NCBI RefSeq assembly: GCF_018687715.1
Contig: NC_056758.1
Location: 5,769,501-5,833,500 of the forward strand
Direction: 5' to 3'
Source: Carya illinoinensis
Taxonomy: Eukaryota; Streptophyta; Magnoliopsida; Fagales; Juglandaceae
Length of the DNA: 64,000 nt
The notes below the pieces were generated by a model. The model was not told where the DNA came from. It was given only the letters and a program-made list of their open reading frames with translations, and made no database searches. How positions within the stretch are numbered: position 1 is the first letter of the stretch; each line of letters opens with the position of its first letter. A program made the translations under genes and the position numbers. Below, one piece after another: positions 23,882-36,483 of this stretch.

Positions 23882-24048
23882 ATGGGAGTTCAATGAGTTG
23901 AAATGATGTTGGGGTTAGCTTGCAACTTTAGAATTTGTTCATAAGTTGTCGAATCTTTTTAGATCTGCTGCAGTTGCATTTCAATGTAAAGTACTCAAAC
24001 TTTGCTTCTATCGTAATTTATGATCCATCCATTACAACTCTTGCGGCT

Positions 24049-24728
24049 ATTCTTCTTTCAGATTTATTTATTTTTTCTTAGCATATTCTGGTTAGAACTG
24101 ATTAGAACTGACGCCGTCTTCTGGTTCATTATAAATTTCTGATGAATAAGACCTTTGTGTTAAATTATCTTTTTCGGGACTTCTATGGCTTAAAAAAATT
24201 AAGGGGGAAAAAAAATGAAAAACAATAATCTTCGGCCACTTGGCAATTATTGGACTTATGTTCATGTAACTAGCTAGTGGCCTAGCCGCCTATGCTTTTT
24301 TTTTTCCCCGGATATATGCAAATTATATCAATAAATTAGAGAAGGAAAATGCTAGATCCCCTCCGCTCCCCGTGATTTTTTTTTCTTAATGATTAAATTT
24401 TTTTTAATATTATTATGAATTTTTTTATTTTTAAAAATATATTTAAAAGTATTAAAAAATATGTAAAAAAAAAAAAAAAAATTCCTAAGCCTAGCGAGAG
24501 TCCCACTGGGGCTCTAGAAGGGTGCATTAGAGAAAGACAAAAGTTGGGGGTGAAAAATCAAAACAGTCAAGTACTTATCTTAATTGTCCAAAACTATGAG
24601 CCAAAAGCTCAAAACAATTAGTTATCGTGAATATAGACGAGTTAACAAATAACAATGATGCGGAAAGCATAGAAAGCACGATCCAATAGTGAAGCTGAAA
24701 TCCACCAGAGTGTTCTGAGTGTTTGTTT
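24049..24728. repeat. Long direct duplication 2, copy A
   Basis: Matches 35979-36483 in the same orientation, from ATTCTTCTTTCAGATTTATT to GAGTGTTCTGAGTGTTTG. This copy is longer because a ~182-bp element sits inside it (24344-24525). The copia array starts directly after its right end. Confidence 0.85.
24344..24525. mobile_element. Small MITE-like insertion with 9-bp target duplication
   Basis: ATTAGAGAA flanks it on both sides (24335-24343 and 24526-24534). The matching copy B at about 36277 has the motif once and no insert. Its ends, GGAAAATGCTAGATCCCC and the reverse complement of CTCTAGAAGGGTGC, are weakly inverted. A 9-bp duplication suggests a Mutator-like MITE. Confidence 0.7.
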
Positions 24729-26556
24729 CATATCAACATTAAATTTATTTCCTGTGCCCTCAATAGTGCCCTTTTCTAATGATTCTTCGACTAGTGATTC
24801 TTCATCGTTAGATCATTCCATCTCTATTCCTTCTAATACTGAAATTCCACCTATGACTTTCCCAATAATTTCTCACACCTCTTGAAGATCCACTAGAATC
24901 AAAAGAGTCCCTGTTACTTGCAGAATTTTCACCGTGGCTCTTCTTCATCTGCTCACTCTTCATTAGATCCTTTATCAAGTTCTTCATCTTGTTCTTCTCT
25001 ATCACACACCAAATATGATATCTCACATTTTCTTTCTTATGCTCGCCTTTCTTCTGCTTATAAATCTTCCGCCTTGTCCATCATTGCTGATACTGAACTT
25101 GAGTTCTATCATCAATCAATCAAGCACCCTCATTGGAGATATGCTATGACTACTGAGATTACAACCTTGGAAAAAATAATACATGAACTGTTACTTCACT
25201 ACATCCTGATAAAAGATTCATAGGTTGTAAATGGGTCTACAAAATTAAGTATTGTGTTGATGATTTCATAGAGCGTTACAAGGCAAGATTGGACGTTGTT
25301 AAGGATTATACCTAAACATTCCTAGCTATTGTTGTTGTCAAAGGTCGGCATCTTACCCAACTAGATGTTGGCATCTGAAGAAGTATACATGAAGTTGCAT
25401 CCTGGTTTTCATGTTTGGGGGGGGGGGGGTCCAAGGTTTGCAAGCTCATCAAATCTCTTTATAGTATGAAACAATCTTCCAGATAGTGATTTTCTAAGTT
25501 CTCAACTTCTATTTTTGACTCGGGTTTTGTACAATCCAAAGTTGACTATTCTCTCTTTACCAAGTCCATGGGTTCCTCTTTCATTGCACTTCTTGTTTAT
25601 ATTGATAATATTTTTAAAGCTAGTAATAATGTAAATTTTGTAGAGCACTTGAAATCCTTGCTTAATGATAAGTTCAAGCATAATGACCTTGGTTAGTTCA
25701 AATATTTTCTTAGATTAGAAGTGGCTAGATCTCCTGCATGCCTTTATGCCAAAGAAATTATTCTTTAGAAATTCTTCAAGATGCTGGTTTCCTTGCATCT
25801 AAACCAGCATCTTTTCCAATGGAGCAGAATATCAAATTAGGTAAAGAAGAAGGAGATTTGCTCCCTGATGTTACTGTCTATTGTAGACCTATTGAGAGAT
25901 TTCTTTACCTTACATTGACATGACTAGATCTATCTTACTCTGTGCATAGGCTCAATTAGTACATGGCTCAACCGACGCAACCTTATCTCATAGCAGCTTA
26001 TAGAGTTTTGCAATATATTAAGAGTACTCTTGGTCATGGTCTCTTCTTTCCAACTGCTAACTCCTTGTACCTTAAAGCCTATGCAAATTCATATTGGGCT
26101 TATTGCCCTGACAAGCATTGTTCTACTAGTGGTTATTGTGTATTTCTTGGGGATTCTTTTGTGTTTTGGAAGACCAAGAAACAAGCCACTATTTCACGTT
26201 CTTCAGCAGAAACTGAATATCGCTTGATGTCGTCCATTACTTGTGAAATTATCTAGTTTCTTACTCTTTTTTCTGATTTCAGTATACCACATCCTAACAA
26301 TGTTCAACTATTTTGTGATAGTCAGGCTGTTTTACACATTATTGCCAATCATGTTTTTCATGAATGGACAAAGCATATTGAACTGGACTGGCACTTCATC
26401 TGTGACAAAATCCAAGCTGGGATCATCAAGAATTTTCATCTGGCTTCACATCACCAACTTGCTGATGTTTTAACCAAACCTCTTGGTCATCAATGGTTTC
26501 ACAATTTAATCATCAAGATGGGAGTGCATTCTATCTACTCCCCATCTTGAAGGGGG
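24729..26556 (+). pseudogene. copia-3 partial internal region: integrase end, RT, RNase H
   Basis: Plus-strand residues match the copia pol order: linker (about 24890-25060), RT start 'KHPHWRYAMTTEITTLEK' (25120-25180), then broken RT. Next come '[32 protein letters not shown]' (25740-25850) and RNase H-like 'LKAYANSYWAYCPDKHCSTSGYCVFLG' (26060-26160). It is very similar to 32800-34616. It starts mid-element at 24729 and runs into an LTR at 26557. Stops and shifts are frequent. Confidence 0.82.
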
Positions 26557-26805
26557 TATCACATATAGATTTTATATTTTTAGTCCATGTGTCATGCATT
26601 TTGTAGTGTTTTATTTGTATAGTGTATTTATAATGTTTTATTTGTACAGAGTATAAATACTACTCTTATATTTCACTTGTAATATTCGGTCACTATTCAA
26701 TTTCAGATCAATAATATTTTTGGCCATTTTCTCTCCCAAACCTTTAAGACCCTTCTTCTTCTAGGGCTCTTTCTTTTCCATTTCCTCTAGGGTTTCATTG
26801 CTACA
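26557..26805 (+). repeat. copia-3 LTR (shared between two tandem units)
   Basis: It starts TATCACATATAG after a purine tract (GAAGGGGG), contains GTATAAATA, and ends GCTACA directly before the primer site TGGTATCAGA (26806-26815). It matches the split LTR at 34626-34791 plus 35883-35975. It is at once the 3' LTR of the left unit and the 5' LTR of the right unit. Confidence 0.85.
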
Positions 26806-28335
26806 TGGTATCAGACATTTTGCTTCCATGGTGCCGAGTCAAAAATTGGTTTTTGAGGACTCCGCGAGTCCATTCTTCCTCCATCCTATGACACTCTCGG
26901 TATTTTTCTTGTTACCCAGCCACTCATCAACGACAACTATCACATTTGGTGCCGTTCCATGGCCATGGCCTTATCGGCGAAGAATAAGCTCGGCTTTGTC
27001 AATGGTTCCATCTTTAAACCCTTGGAATTGAATGATCCTATTCTCTCTCTGTGGCTTCGCTGCAATAATATGGTGATATCCTAGCTTTTAGACTTTGTTT
27101 CTCCTAATATCTCTGCTAGCATTTTGTATATCACTATTGTGCATGAGATTTGGTTAGATTTGAAGGAACGTTTTTGTCAAAAAAATGATTCTTGTATTTT
27201 TCAGTTACGAAAGTACTCTATTTCTGCCCTCTCTCAAGGGAAACTCTCTATAAGTACTTACTTTACTTGCCTAAAAATTTTTTGGGACGAGTTAGCAAAT
27301 TACAAGCATGTTCCTGCTTGTTCTTGTGGAGCAATGCGTACCTAGAATTATTATGTTCAGTGAAAGCATGTTTTACAATTTTGAATGGGATTGAATGAGT
27401 CATTTGCCTATGCTCATAGATATTGCTTATGGAGCCTTTGCCTCCTCTTAGTAAAGTCTTTTTACTTGTTTTACAAGAAGATCAACAATAACGATAAATT
27501 TTTGTTGTGCCTCTTTAAAATGTTGATTCACATGTGTTCATTTCTAAAAGTGATGGCGCTAGATCTGTTAAATCATTCTCTAATAAGGAAATACAAGTAT
27601 GTAAATATTGTGAAATCATTGGTCATGTGATTGAAAATTATTATAAATTGCATGGTTTTCTATTGGACTACAAACCAAAGCTAAAGCAACAGTCTCTGGC
27701 CAATCAGGTTGTTCTTAATGACAACTATTTCTCGTCTGTTTCTCCTTTCTCTTTGAATGAGGCTTAGTATCAACATTTATTGTCCTTGCTTCATCCTCCA
27801 AATCCTTTTGATGAATCTTCTCATGCTATTAATACAGTAACTTCGAATTCATCATTTTCTGATACATTTTTTTTCTCACAATAACATTCATTATGTTTTC
27901 TCTTCCAGTTAATCCACTGTTTTTTTATTCCAAGTTTTGGACTCTTGACATGGGAGCCATAGATCATATGGTCCATTTTATTGATTATTTTACCTCCATT
28001 ACTAGTAATGTACACTCTTTTGTTAAGTTTCCAAATAGTTAATCTGTGTCTGTTACACATATTGGCTCTATTCGACTTTCTGAACATCTCATTTTAAGTG
28101 ATGTTCTCTGTGTACCTTCCTTTACATTCAAGTTAGTTTCTATTAGCAAACTTACTGAGTCACTCACTTGTTGTTTTTTGTTTTATTCTGACCTATATTT
28201 CATTCAGGACCTGATTCATTAGAGGTTGATTGGAGTGTGTAGACAATAAGGAGGCCTTTATATACTGCAGCAACCAGGCTCTTCTTTTTCTAAAACTCTT
28301 CTTTGTTTTTTTTTACTGCTTCACATAATGCCTAT
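26806..28335 (+). pseudogene. copia-3 gag and protease remnant
   Basis: After the primer site, plus-strand frames give gag: 'LSAKNKLGFVNGS' (about 26970-27010), then 'IVHEIWLDLKERFCQKND' (27124 onwards) and 'YKHVPACSCGAM'. A decayed zinc knuckle follows, 'CKYCEIIGHVIENYYKLHG' (27595-27655), whose final Cys is Tyr. The protease active site is altered: 'WTLDMGAIDHMV' at about 27940 where Asp-Thr/Ser-Gly is expected. Stops interrupt every 60-100 codons. The region is split from integrase by a solo LTR at 28336. Confidence 0.8.
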
Positions 28336-31300
28336 TGTGACGCCCCCAAATTTCGTTTGGGATCGGACGGACATTTGAAGCGTCGAGACATGCAACATAA
28401 GGTTACCTGCCCCCGTTCATGACATATAAGATGCAATATTCCTAACATGCATCTAACAATATGCAATATTCGCAGCGGATAAATTTTTTCTTTAGCAATA
28501 CTATGCACCAAATTGAAAATATCCCAAATGCTTAAAACATATTTCATACATAAAAATCCATTGAACAACTAAGATCACAACACTAGTCCAAAATGGTTAT
28601 GATCCAAAAAGTACTAGAGATGCAACTCAATCGTACAAGTAGTAATTTACGTTAATTACTATATTAACATTTATGTCGCACCGTCGCTTAGTCAACTGTG
28701 TCTAGTTGATCAGCTCCTGATTCTCCTTCAGGTCCTGTAACAAGATCTACCATTCGGGGAGAATGGTAGTTGGGACTATCAAAGTGAGATTTGATTACAA
28801 ATCTCAGTAAGTTAACAAAAAACTTCCACACAAGCTAATAATGCATGGATGACAGTAAAAGCATAAATGCATAATCAAATTCATAAGTAATTAAAGCATA
28901 ACTTGGCGTGCAACATAGCATAATTGACATAACTTAAATTGAAACATGAACTGAACTTGACTTGACATGAGCTTGATCTGAAACTTGACTTAGCATGAAC
29001 TTGCTTTGAAACTTGAATTAACATGAAAAATACATACTCCACAGTTGTTGTGGCCCCATGTATTCTACGTGTAAATACATACTCCACAGTTGTTGTGGCC
29101 CCATGTATTCTACACAAACTTGACTTAACATGAAAAATACATACTCCACAGTTGTTGTGGCCCCATGTATTCTACGTGTAAATACACACTCTACAGTTGT
29201 TGTAGCCCCATGTATTCTACACAAACTTGACTTAACATGAAAAATACATAATCCACAGTTGTTGTGGCCCCATTTATTCTACGTGTAAATACATACTCCA
29301 CAGTTGTTGTGGCCCCATGTATTCTACGGAAACTTATTCTTTAACTGCTTAAATACATACTCCACAGTTGTTGTGGCCCCATGTATTCTACGTGTCACAA
29401 TTGTTGTGTCTCACGTAGTGTACGCACCACAATTGCTGTGACCCCATACATAAGTAATCAAGATGAAACGTGACTGGAATACGAAATGACTGAAGCCTTG
29501 ACGTAACATAACATGACTTGAACATAACTTGAAATACATGACCAACTTTAGATAGAAACATTTCGTAACATGGCATAACATATAATAGACAACATATTTA
29601 ACATGACATACTTGCAACAGTGAATATTACATGACTTGACATACATGTAATAGATGACATACTTAGCATGATGTACTTGTAAGGTACAGTAACACATGAC
29701 AGAATATATTAAGTAACAGATAAAAATTGATGACAGAATAAATTTTGTATAATAGACAATTATGTGATAACTTGGCATGGCATGACATATATGATAACAC
29801 ACATACATACACTGCAGTTCCTTTACTTAGAACACATATACAGTAGACTGCTAGTAAGTTAAAAGCTAACTTACCTCGATCTCCGCGTTTCTTATAAAAC
29901 TTCAAGTGCGATTACGAGGAACTGTAATTAATGATTCTAAAAGTTAGAACTAAATCACTAATAATTTGAGATATGGAAAATACTAACTTAAAGAGTAAAA
30001 TTTTCATTTTACTCTCTACATGTGAGAAAATGACCGTTTTACCCATAACTTAAAGATTTTGCATACTAATTCCAAAAGTTTCCAAAATTTACATTCCTCA
30101 TGTAAATTTTGTCCTAAACTTAAATATCAACTCAGAAAAATTTAAAACAAAACACAACTATGAAGAACACACTATGGCCGAAACATCCATAGGCCATTTC
30201 CCTTGATTTTTGTTGCAATTCCTTCTAACTTCAAAACTCATGCTTAAACCAAAATTTTGCAACAAACATCTTCCAATCCTAAGTTTAAAACCATACTTAA
30301 AACATCCATTTAGAAAAAGCTAATAATTAACACCAAACTTTTTTTGTAAAAAGATCCAAGCACTTGAATCACAAGTTTTGACCTTATATCAAAACATCTC
30401 CAAGAATTTCAAAAATCAAATCTTACTTCTAACATATTCATAATATCATCCTAACATCAACCATGCTTTAAATCATCAAACTAAAGTCACCAAAATCACA
30501 AAATAACATTTGGAGTTTTTGGTTTTACACTTAATCCAAAAATAGAAACTTTTTCCTCAACTAGTTTTGATAAATCTCTTGATCTATGACTTATAAATAT
30601 ATGATCTTCAAACCAAACCATCACATGGTTTAAAAAGATGTCTTAAAACATATATAAGCTTCTAATTCAAGATCACATGGTTAGAAATTAACCAAAACAT
30701 AAATTTAGCCAAGAATATCCACACTTTGGCTTATTTGAATATCTCTTTGCATAAAATTTCATCTTTTTGAAACTAACACCAAATATCTTCAAAATAATAA
30801 TATAACATGTATATAAGATGTTTAGGATCTTCCAATAAAATTATCAAAGTCATTGGAATAGGTTTAGACTACCAAAGAGTTAAACTTTCTCAAAACAGAA
30901 ATTGTTTTTCTTCTTCTAGTTTCTAAGTTTCTAAATCTAAGAAAATCTTTCATCAAAACTTTTAATCATGCAAAAATCCTCAACCAATAGTCACATATAC
31001 ATGTTAACAATACTCCATAAAAATTTTGGATCAATATCTATCCATTAGCTTGGTCAAAAACTCCAAACTATAACATATTCTCCAGTTTATCTCCCAGAAT
31101 GACCTTTCTATAGTTTACACAATATTTGACTGACCAAATGATCTTCAAATGGGGAAAATAAGATATCCATGTAAACTAGACTAAAAAAAGAACAACTTAT
31201 ATGAAGGAGACTTTATGATAAAATACTTACAAAAGCTTCGAAATGGGTGTGCAAAAGACCTCCTAAAAGCTGTCCGAGAGAGAGTGTTTGATATTCTTTC

Positions 31301-31874
31301 AATGGAAAGTGTAAATGAAGATAATTTCGTGGGGAGAGGTGGCTGGAGATACTTATGGATGAGATATGGAAGAGATGACGCTGGAGTTGAGAGTTGAGTG
31401 TAGTTTTCTCCTACCCAAAATATCTATAAAAGATTATCTCATAATATTCTATCCAATAGTATCTACAAAAAATCAACTTAAGATATTTTTATCTAATAAT
31501 ATCTATAAAAATCAACTCAAAATATTTTTACCTAATAATATTCATGAAAATTATCTCAAGATATTTTTTTTTATCCAATAATATCTACAGTTTTGAACAG
31601 ACGTTTTGTCCGAAAATATGAAAAAATGTTATTGCGTCATAAGACTTTAAATAACCATCCGAGTCTAATGGCACAAACCATAATACATTTTGACACTTCT
31701 AACTATCTCCAATAATCAAAAACACACTTCTGATACCATAATAAATAATAACACTAACTATGTAGTTAGACAAAAACCTATACGATTAATGGATTCGTGA
31801 AAACTTATGGGGTTTTCACGAGGTTCCTAAAGTTAATAGAAATTTCACAATAGAATTTCTAGCAGGCTGTTACA
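28336..31874 (-). mobile_element. Solo LTR of a gypsy-type element, nested in copia-3
   Basis: It is bounded by a 5-bp target duplication CCTAT (28331-28335 and 31875-31879). The ends are TGTGACGCCC and GGCTGTTACA, a TG...CA imperfect inverted repeat. On the minus strand it opens TGTAACAGCC. Its 3539 bp hold no gag or pol residues and no internal repeat of the ends, so a recombined solo LTR is the best reading; a small non-autonomous element is the alternative. It contains a 107-bp higher-order tandem repeat at 29028-29400. Confidence 0.8.
29028..29400. repeat. Hairpin minisatellite with 107-bp higher-order unit
   Basis: Monomers of about 45 bp begin at 29028, 29073, 29135, 29180, 29242, 29287 and 29351. 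Pairs repeat every 107 bp (29028, 29135, 29242). Each monomer is a nested palindrome: AATACAT...ATGTATT outside and CCACA...TGTGG inside. Confidence 0.92.
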
Positions 31875-31879
31875 CCTAT

Positions 31880-34625
31880 TTTCTTAATCATATGCCTATA
31901 CATATTTGTTCTGCATGATCCAAATGCTCACTGTTTGACGTTAAAAGGGCATAATAGACTAGGTTATCCTTCTAATTCAAGGATGTTGTTTGTGAATAAA
32001 TTTGTTCCAAATTTGATTGTCCCACATGATCCATGTATGATTTGTCCCTTAGCTAAAAAAAAAAAAAAAAAAAAAAAAATCTCCCTTCTCTTGAATTGCT
32101 CATCTATCTGATGCTCCATTTGATCTTGTACATTGTGGTGTTTGGGGACCATATTCTGTTTCTACTGTTGAAGGTTACATATATTTTTTGACTATTGTTG
32201 ATGATTCATCTCGTGCCACATGGGTTTATCTTATTAAAAATAAATCTGAGGTGCCTTTTCTCATTAATTTTTTTTTTCAAGATGATCAAAACTCAATTTC
32301 ATAAAATAAAAACATCTCACATTGATTATGGTGCAAAATTTTCACTTTCTTACTGTTTAAATTTCAAAGGCATTATACAACAACACAACTGTGTTGAAAA
32401 TCTACAACATCATTCTATTGTGGAGAGATAACATCAGCACATATTTAATGTAGCTTGAGCCTTAATGTTTCAATCTCACCTGCTATTTAATTTTGGGATG
32501 ATGCTATTTTAATAGTTACCTACATTATTAATAGGTTATCTACTCCTATCTTAAACCATAAGTCTCCTTTTGAGATTTTGTTTAAGTCATCTCCTTCTTA
32601 TAATCAATTAAGGACATTTGGTTGCTTATATTTTTCTTCAACTCTACAAAGATCTCGGACCATATTTGATCCTAAAGCTCGTGCTTGTGTTTTCCTTGAA
32701 TATTCTTTCGTAATCAAAGGATCTTATAAACTTCTTGATCCCAAAACAAATAAGTGTTTTAACTCTAGACATGTTGTTTTTCATGAACATGTTTTTCCTT
32801 GTGCATCTTCAACACTAATGGTTTGTTTCTTGTGCATTCAACAGTGCCCTTTTCTAATGACTCTTCTAATGATCGTTCATCATTAGATCATTCCATCTCT
32901 ATTCCTTCTAATACTGAAATTCCACCTGTGACTTCCCCAATAATTTCTCATACCCCTCAAAGATCCACTAGAATCAGAAGAGTCCCTAGATACTTGCAAA
33001 ATTTTCACAATAACTCTTCTTTATCTGCACACTCTTCATTAGATCCTGTACCAAGTTTCCTCTTCTTCTTCTCTATTACACAACAAATATGATATCTCAC
33101 ATTTTCTTTCTTATGCTCGCTTTTCTTATGCTCATAAATCTTTTGGCTTGTCCATCACTGTTGATATTGAACTTAAGTTCTATCATCAAACAGTCAAGCA
33201 CCCTCATTGGAGAGATGCTATGACTACTAAGATTACAACCTTGAAAAATAATAATACATGCACTGTTACTTTACTAGCTCCTGATAAAAAAGCCCATAGG
33301 CTGTAAATGGGTCTACAAAATTAAGTATCGTGCTGATGGTTCCATATAGCGTTACAAGGAAAGATTGGTTGCTAAGGGTTATACCCAAAAAGAAGGTTTG
33401 GATTATTCTGATACTTTTTCTCTAATAGCTAAAATGGCTACTATTCGAACATTTCTAGCTATTACTGTTGTCAAAGGTTGGCATCTTACCCAACATGATG
33501 TTAATAATGTATTTTTATATAGGGATTTATATGAAAAAATGTATATGAAGTTGCCTCCTGGTTTTCATGTTAAAACGGGGGTCCAAGGTTTGTAAGCTCA
33601 ACAAATCTCTTTATGGTCTGAAATAGGATTCTAGACAGTGGTTTTCCAGGTTCTCAACTTCTATTCTTAATTTGGTTTTGTACAATCCAAAACTGATTAT
33701 TCTCTCTTTACCAAGTGCACGGGTTCCTTCTTCATTGCATTTCTTTTTTATGTTGATGACATTCTCATAGTTAATAATGATGTGAATTCTATGGGGCACT
33801 TAAAGTCCTTGCTTGATGATAAGTTCAAGCTTAAGGACCTTGGTTAGCTCAAATATTTTCTTAGATTGGAAGTGGCTAGATCTCCTGCAGGAATTTCTTT
33901 ATGCCAAAGAAAGTATTCTTTAGAAAATTTTCAAGATGCTGGTTTCCTTGCATCTAAACCAGCATCTTTTCCAATAGAGCATAATATCAAATTAGGTAAA
34001 GAAGAAAGAGATTTACTCCCTGATTTTACTATCTATCGTAGACTTGTTGGGAGATTTCTTTACCTTACATTGACATGACCAGATCTATCTTACTCTGTGC
34101 ATAGGCTTAGTTAGTACATGGCTCAACCGAGGTAAACACATCTCACACTAGCTTATAGAGTTTTGTAGTATATTAAGAGTACTCCTAGTCATGTTCTCTT
34201 CTTTCTAACTGCTAACTCCTTGTCACTTAAAGCCTTTGCAGATTCAGATTGAGCTTTTTGCCCTGACAACCGTCGTTCTACTAGTAGTTATTGTGTATTT
34301 CTTGGGAACTCTTTGGTTTCTTGGAAGACCAAGAAATAAGCTATTGTTTCTCGTTCTTCAGCAAAAGCTGAATATTGTTCCATGTCATCCACTTCTTGTG
34401 AAATTATTTGGTTTCTTACTCTCCTTTTTGATTTCAGTATAACATATTGCATTGGATTGTCACTTTATCCGTAACAAAATCCAAGCTGGGATCATCAAGA
34501 CTTTTCATCTGGTTTCTCATCACCAACTTGCTGATATTCTAACCAAACCTCTTGGTCATCAATAGCTTCACAATTGAGTCACCAAGATGGAAGTGCATTC
34601 TATCTACTCTCCATCTTGAAGGAGG
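31880..34625 (+). pseudogene. copia-3 integrase, reverse transcriptase and RNase H remnant
   Basis: The plus strand resumes with the pre-integrase zinc region ('HNRLGYPSNSRM', 'CMICPLA', about 31950-32050). A broken integrase core follows, then the C-terminal part 'PSYNQLRTFGCLYF' (32578-32886), linker, and RT: '[33 protein letters not shown]' (33365-33460). After that come 'YVDDILI'-like residues near 33750, '[16 protein letters not shown]' (33866-34078) and RNase H. A 21-base A run lies at 32056-32078. Many stops; dead. Confidence 0.82.
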
Positions 34626-35975
34626 TATCACATATATATTTTATATTTTTGGTCCACGTGTCATGTATTTTGTAGTGCTTTATTTGTACAGTGTATTTCT
34701 AGTGTTTTATTTGTATAGAGAGTATAAATACCACTCTTATATTTCACTTGTAATATTCGATCACTATTCAATTTCAGATCAATAATATTTTGTGTCGTGC
34801 TATGTACAGGCCCTGTTGGGAGCTTGTTTGCGCACATCATGGATGTTTATGTCATTTCACCTCTGATTTTAGTCAAATGTCAAAAATGTCCCTTACTTTC
34901 TCTTCCCTCCTTCAAGCGATTCGATAGAACTATCTCCTCTTTAATTCTTATCTCTCTTCCCAAAATACAGCCCAGACACATCGACCCAAACCAAAGTGGC
35001 CTTGCGTTTGAGTGCTCTGAAAACAAATCTCTACCATTTGAGTTCCCTTTGCATTTTCGCCACCACTGTCAGTATGTACAATCTCATTCAAAGCGTTTGA
35101 GTGCTCTAAAATAGATCTCATCCTCCAAAAAAACAGATGCTTAAATACTTTTTTCCAAAATGCTTAGATATTAAAGTCATTACATACAAATTCTCATATA
35201 TTTGAAGTGAGATCATTGGCATCCAACAAGACTGCAAGCCTTGAGGATATTGGAAATGAAAACAAGTTTTATGAGAGAAATGTTGTACCTCCTAGATACC
35301 AAGAATTTTGTGCTATATATATGAACGAACCAGATGGTCTTCCAACTAGAGAGACTACTTCCTAAAATCCAACCATAGGCTAAGTAAGCGGAGGTCTATC
35401 GGATTAAACAAACAAGAACTGGATACTTGTTTTTTGTAAGTAAAGTAAGAAATATATATAGCTTTTACCATAGAAAGAAGAGGCTAGTTCCTGGCTTTCT
35501 TCTTTCTAGAAGTCTTCTTAGAGCTAGAGTAGCTCTTCCCTTCCCCTTTTATACATTCTCCTATATTCTATGGTCAATCGAGAGAAATCGGACTTGGGAG
35601 TGAAAGAAAAAGATGAATAGAGAAAGAATATAGAAGGACAGATCTCTCTTATCTAGGGTATCCTGAGATGATGATGGTACTGGTGTGAGATATAGAGCAA
35701 CAAATCAAGTTTTACAGAGTAGGTTAGGGCTCAGGAGTCAAGAGAAGGAGCTTGAACAGTTAAAATTGTAGCCAACTGAAATGACGCGTTTTATTTCTAT
35801 GCTTTTTTCCCACTAATTAAACGAGACATGTTTCATTTCGTGAGCAGGGATGCCCAAACGGGGACTGCATCCAGAATTTCTCTAATATTTTTGCCCATTT
35901 TCTCCCTCAAACCTTTGAGACCTTTCTTCTTCTAGAGCTCTGTCTTTTCCCTTTCCTCTAGGGTTTCATCGTTAT
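34626..35975 (+). repeat. copia-3 3' LTR, split by an insertion
   Basis: The first part, 34626-34791, and the last part, 35883-35975, together match the LTR at 26557-26805. The break lies at TAATATTTT, which occurs on both sides. The terminal bases have decayed from CTACA to TTATA. Confidence 0.8.
34792..35882. mobile_element. ~1.1 kb insertion inside the copia-3 3' LTR
   Basis: Flanked by a 9-bp AT-rich match (TAATATTTT). The ends have weak inverted similarity: GGCCCTGTTGGGAGC at 34809 and the reverse complement GTCCCCGTTTGGGCATCC ending about 15 bases from the right edge. This suggests a non-autonomous DNA transposon. The interior (about 35340-35650) has an AG/CT-rich texture like plant mitochondrial DNA. 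No transposase is visible. Confidence 0.55.
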
Positions 35976-35978
35976 ACC

Positions 35979-36483
35979 ATTCTTCTTTCAGATTTATTTT
36001 TTCTTAGCATATTCTGGTTAGAACATATTAGAACTAACACGCCGTATTGTGGTTCATTATAAATTTCTGATGAATAAGACCTTTGTCTTAAATTATCTTT
36101 TTCGGGACACTTCTATAGCTTAAAAAATTAAGGGGAAAAAAAAACGAAAAACAATATTCTTCGGCCACTAGGCAATTATTAGACTTATGTTCATGTAACT
36201 AGATATAGTGGCCTAGCCGCCTATGCTTTTTTTTTTTTTTTTTTCCTTGGATATACGCAAATTATATCAATAGATTAGAGAAAGACAAAAGTTGGGGGTG
36301 ATAAATCAAAAGACAATCAAGTTGTCGTAATTGTCCAAAACTATGAGCCAAAAGCTCAAAACAATTATTAGTTATCGTGAATATAGACGAGTTAACAAAT
36401 AACAATGATGCGGAAAGCATGCATGATACAATACTGAAGCTGAAATCCACCATGCATCATAGGAGTGTTCTGAGTGTTTGTTT
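35979..36483. repeat. Long direct duplication 2, copy B
   Basis: Matches 24049-24728 without the 182-bp insert. It starts three bases after the end of the copia-3 3' LTR. Confidence 0.85.

Noticed and set aside
28881..29224. Open frames with repeated 'RIHGATTTVEYVF' on the minus strand
   Set aside because: They are translations of the minisatellite; no start context or family resemblance.
29028..29400. CRISPR-like regular repeat array
   Set aside because: Eukaryotic LTR context, no variable spacers; units are head-to-tail minisatellite monomers in a 107-bp higher-order pattern.
1..35975. Endogenous pararetrovirus
   Set aside because: All pol fragments follow copia or chromovirus order with LTRs and integrase; no movement-protein or coat-protein features seen.
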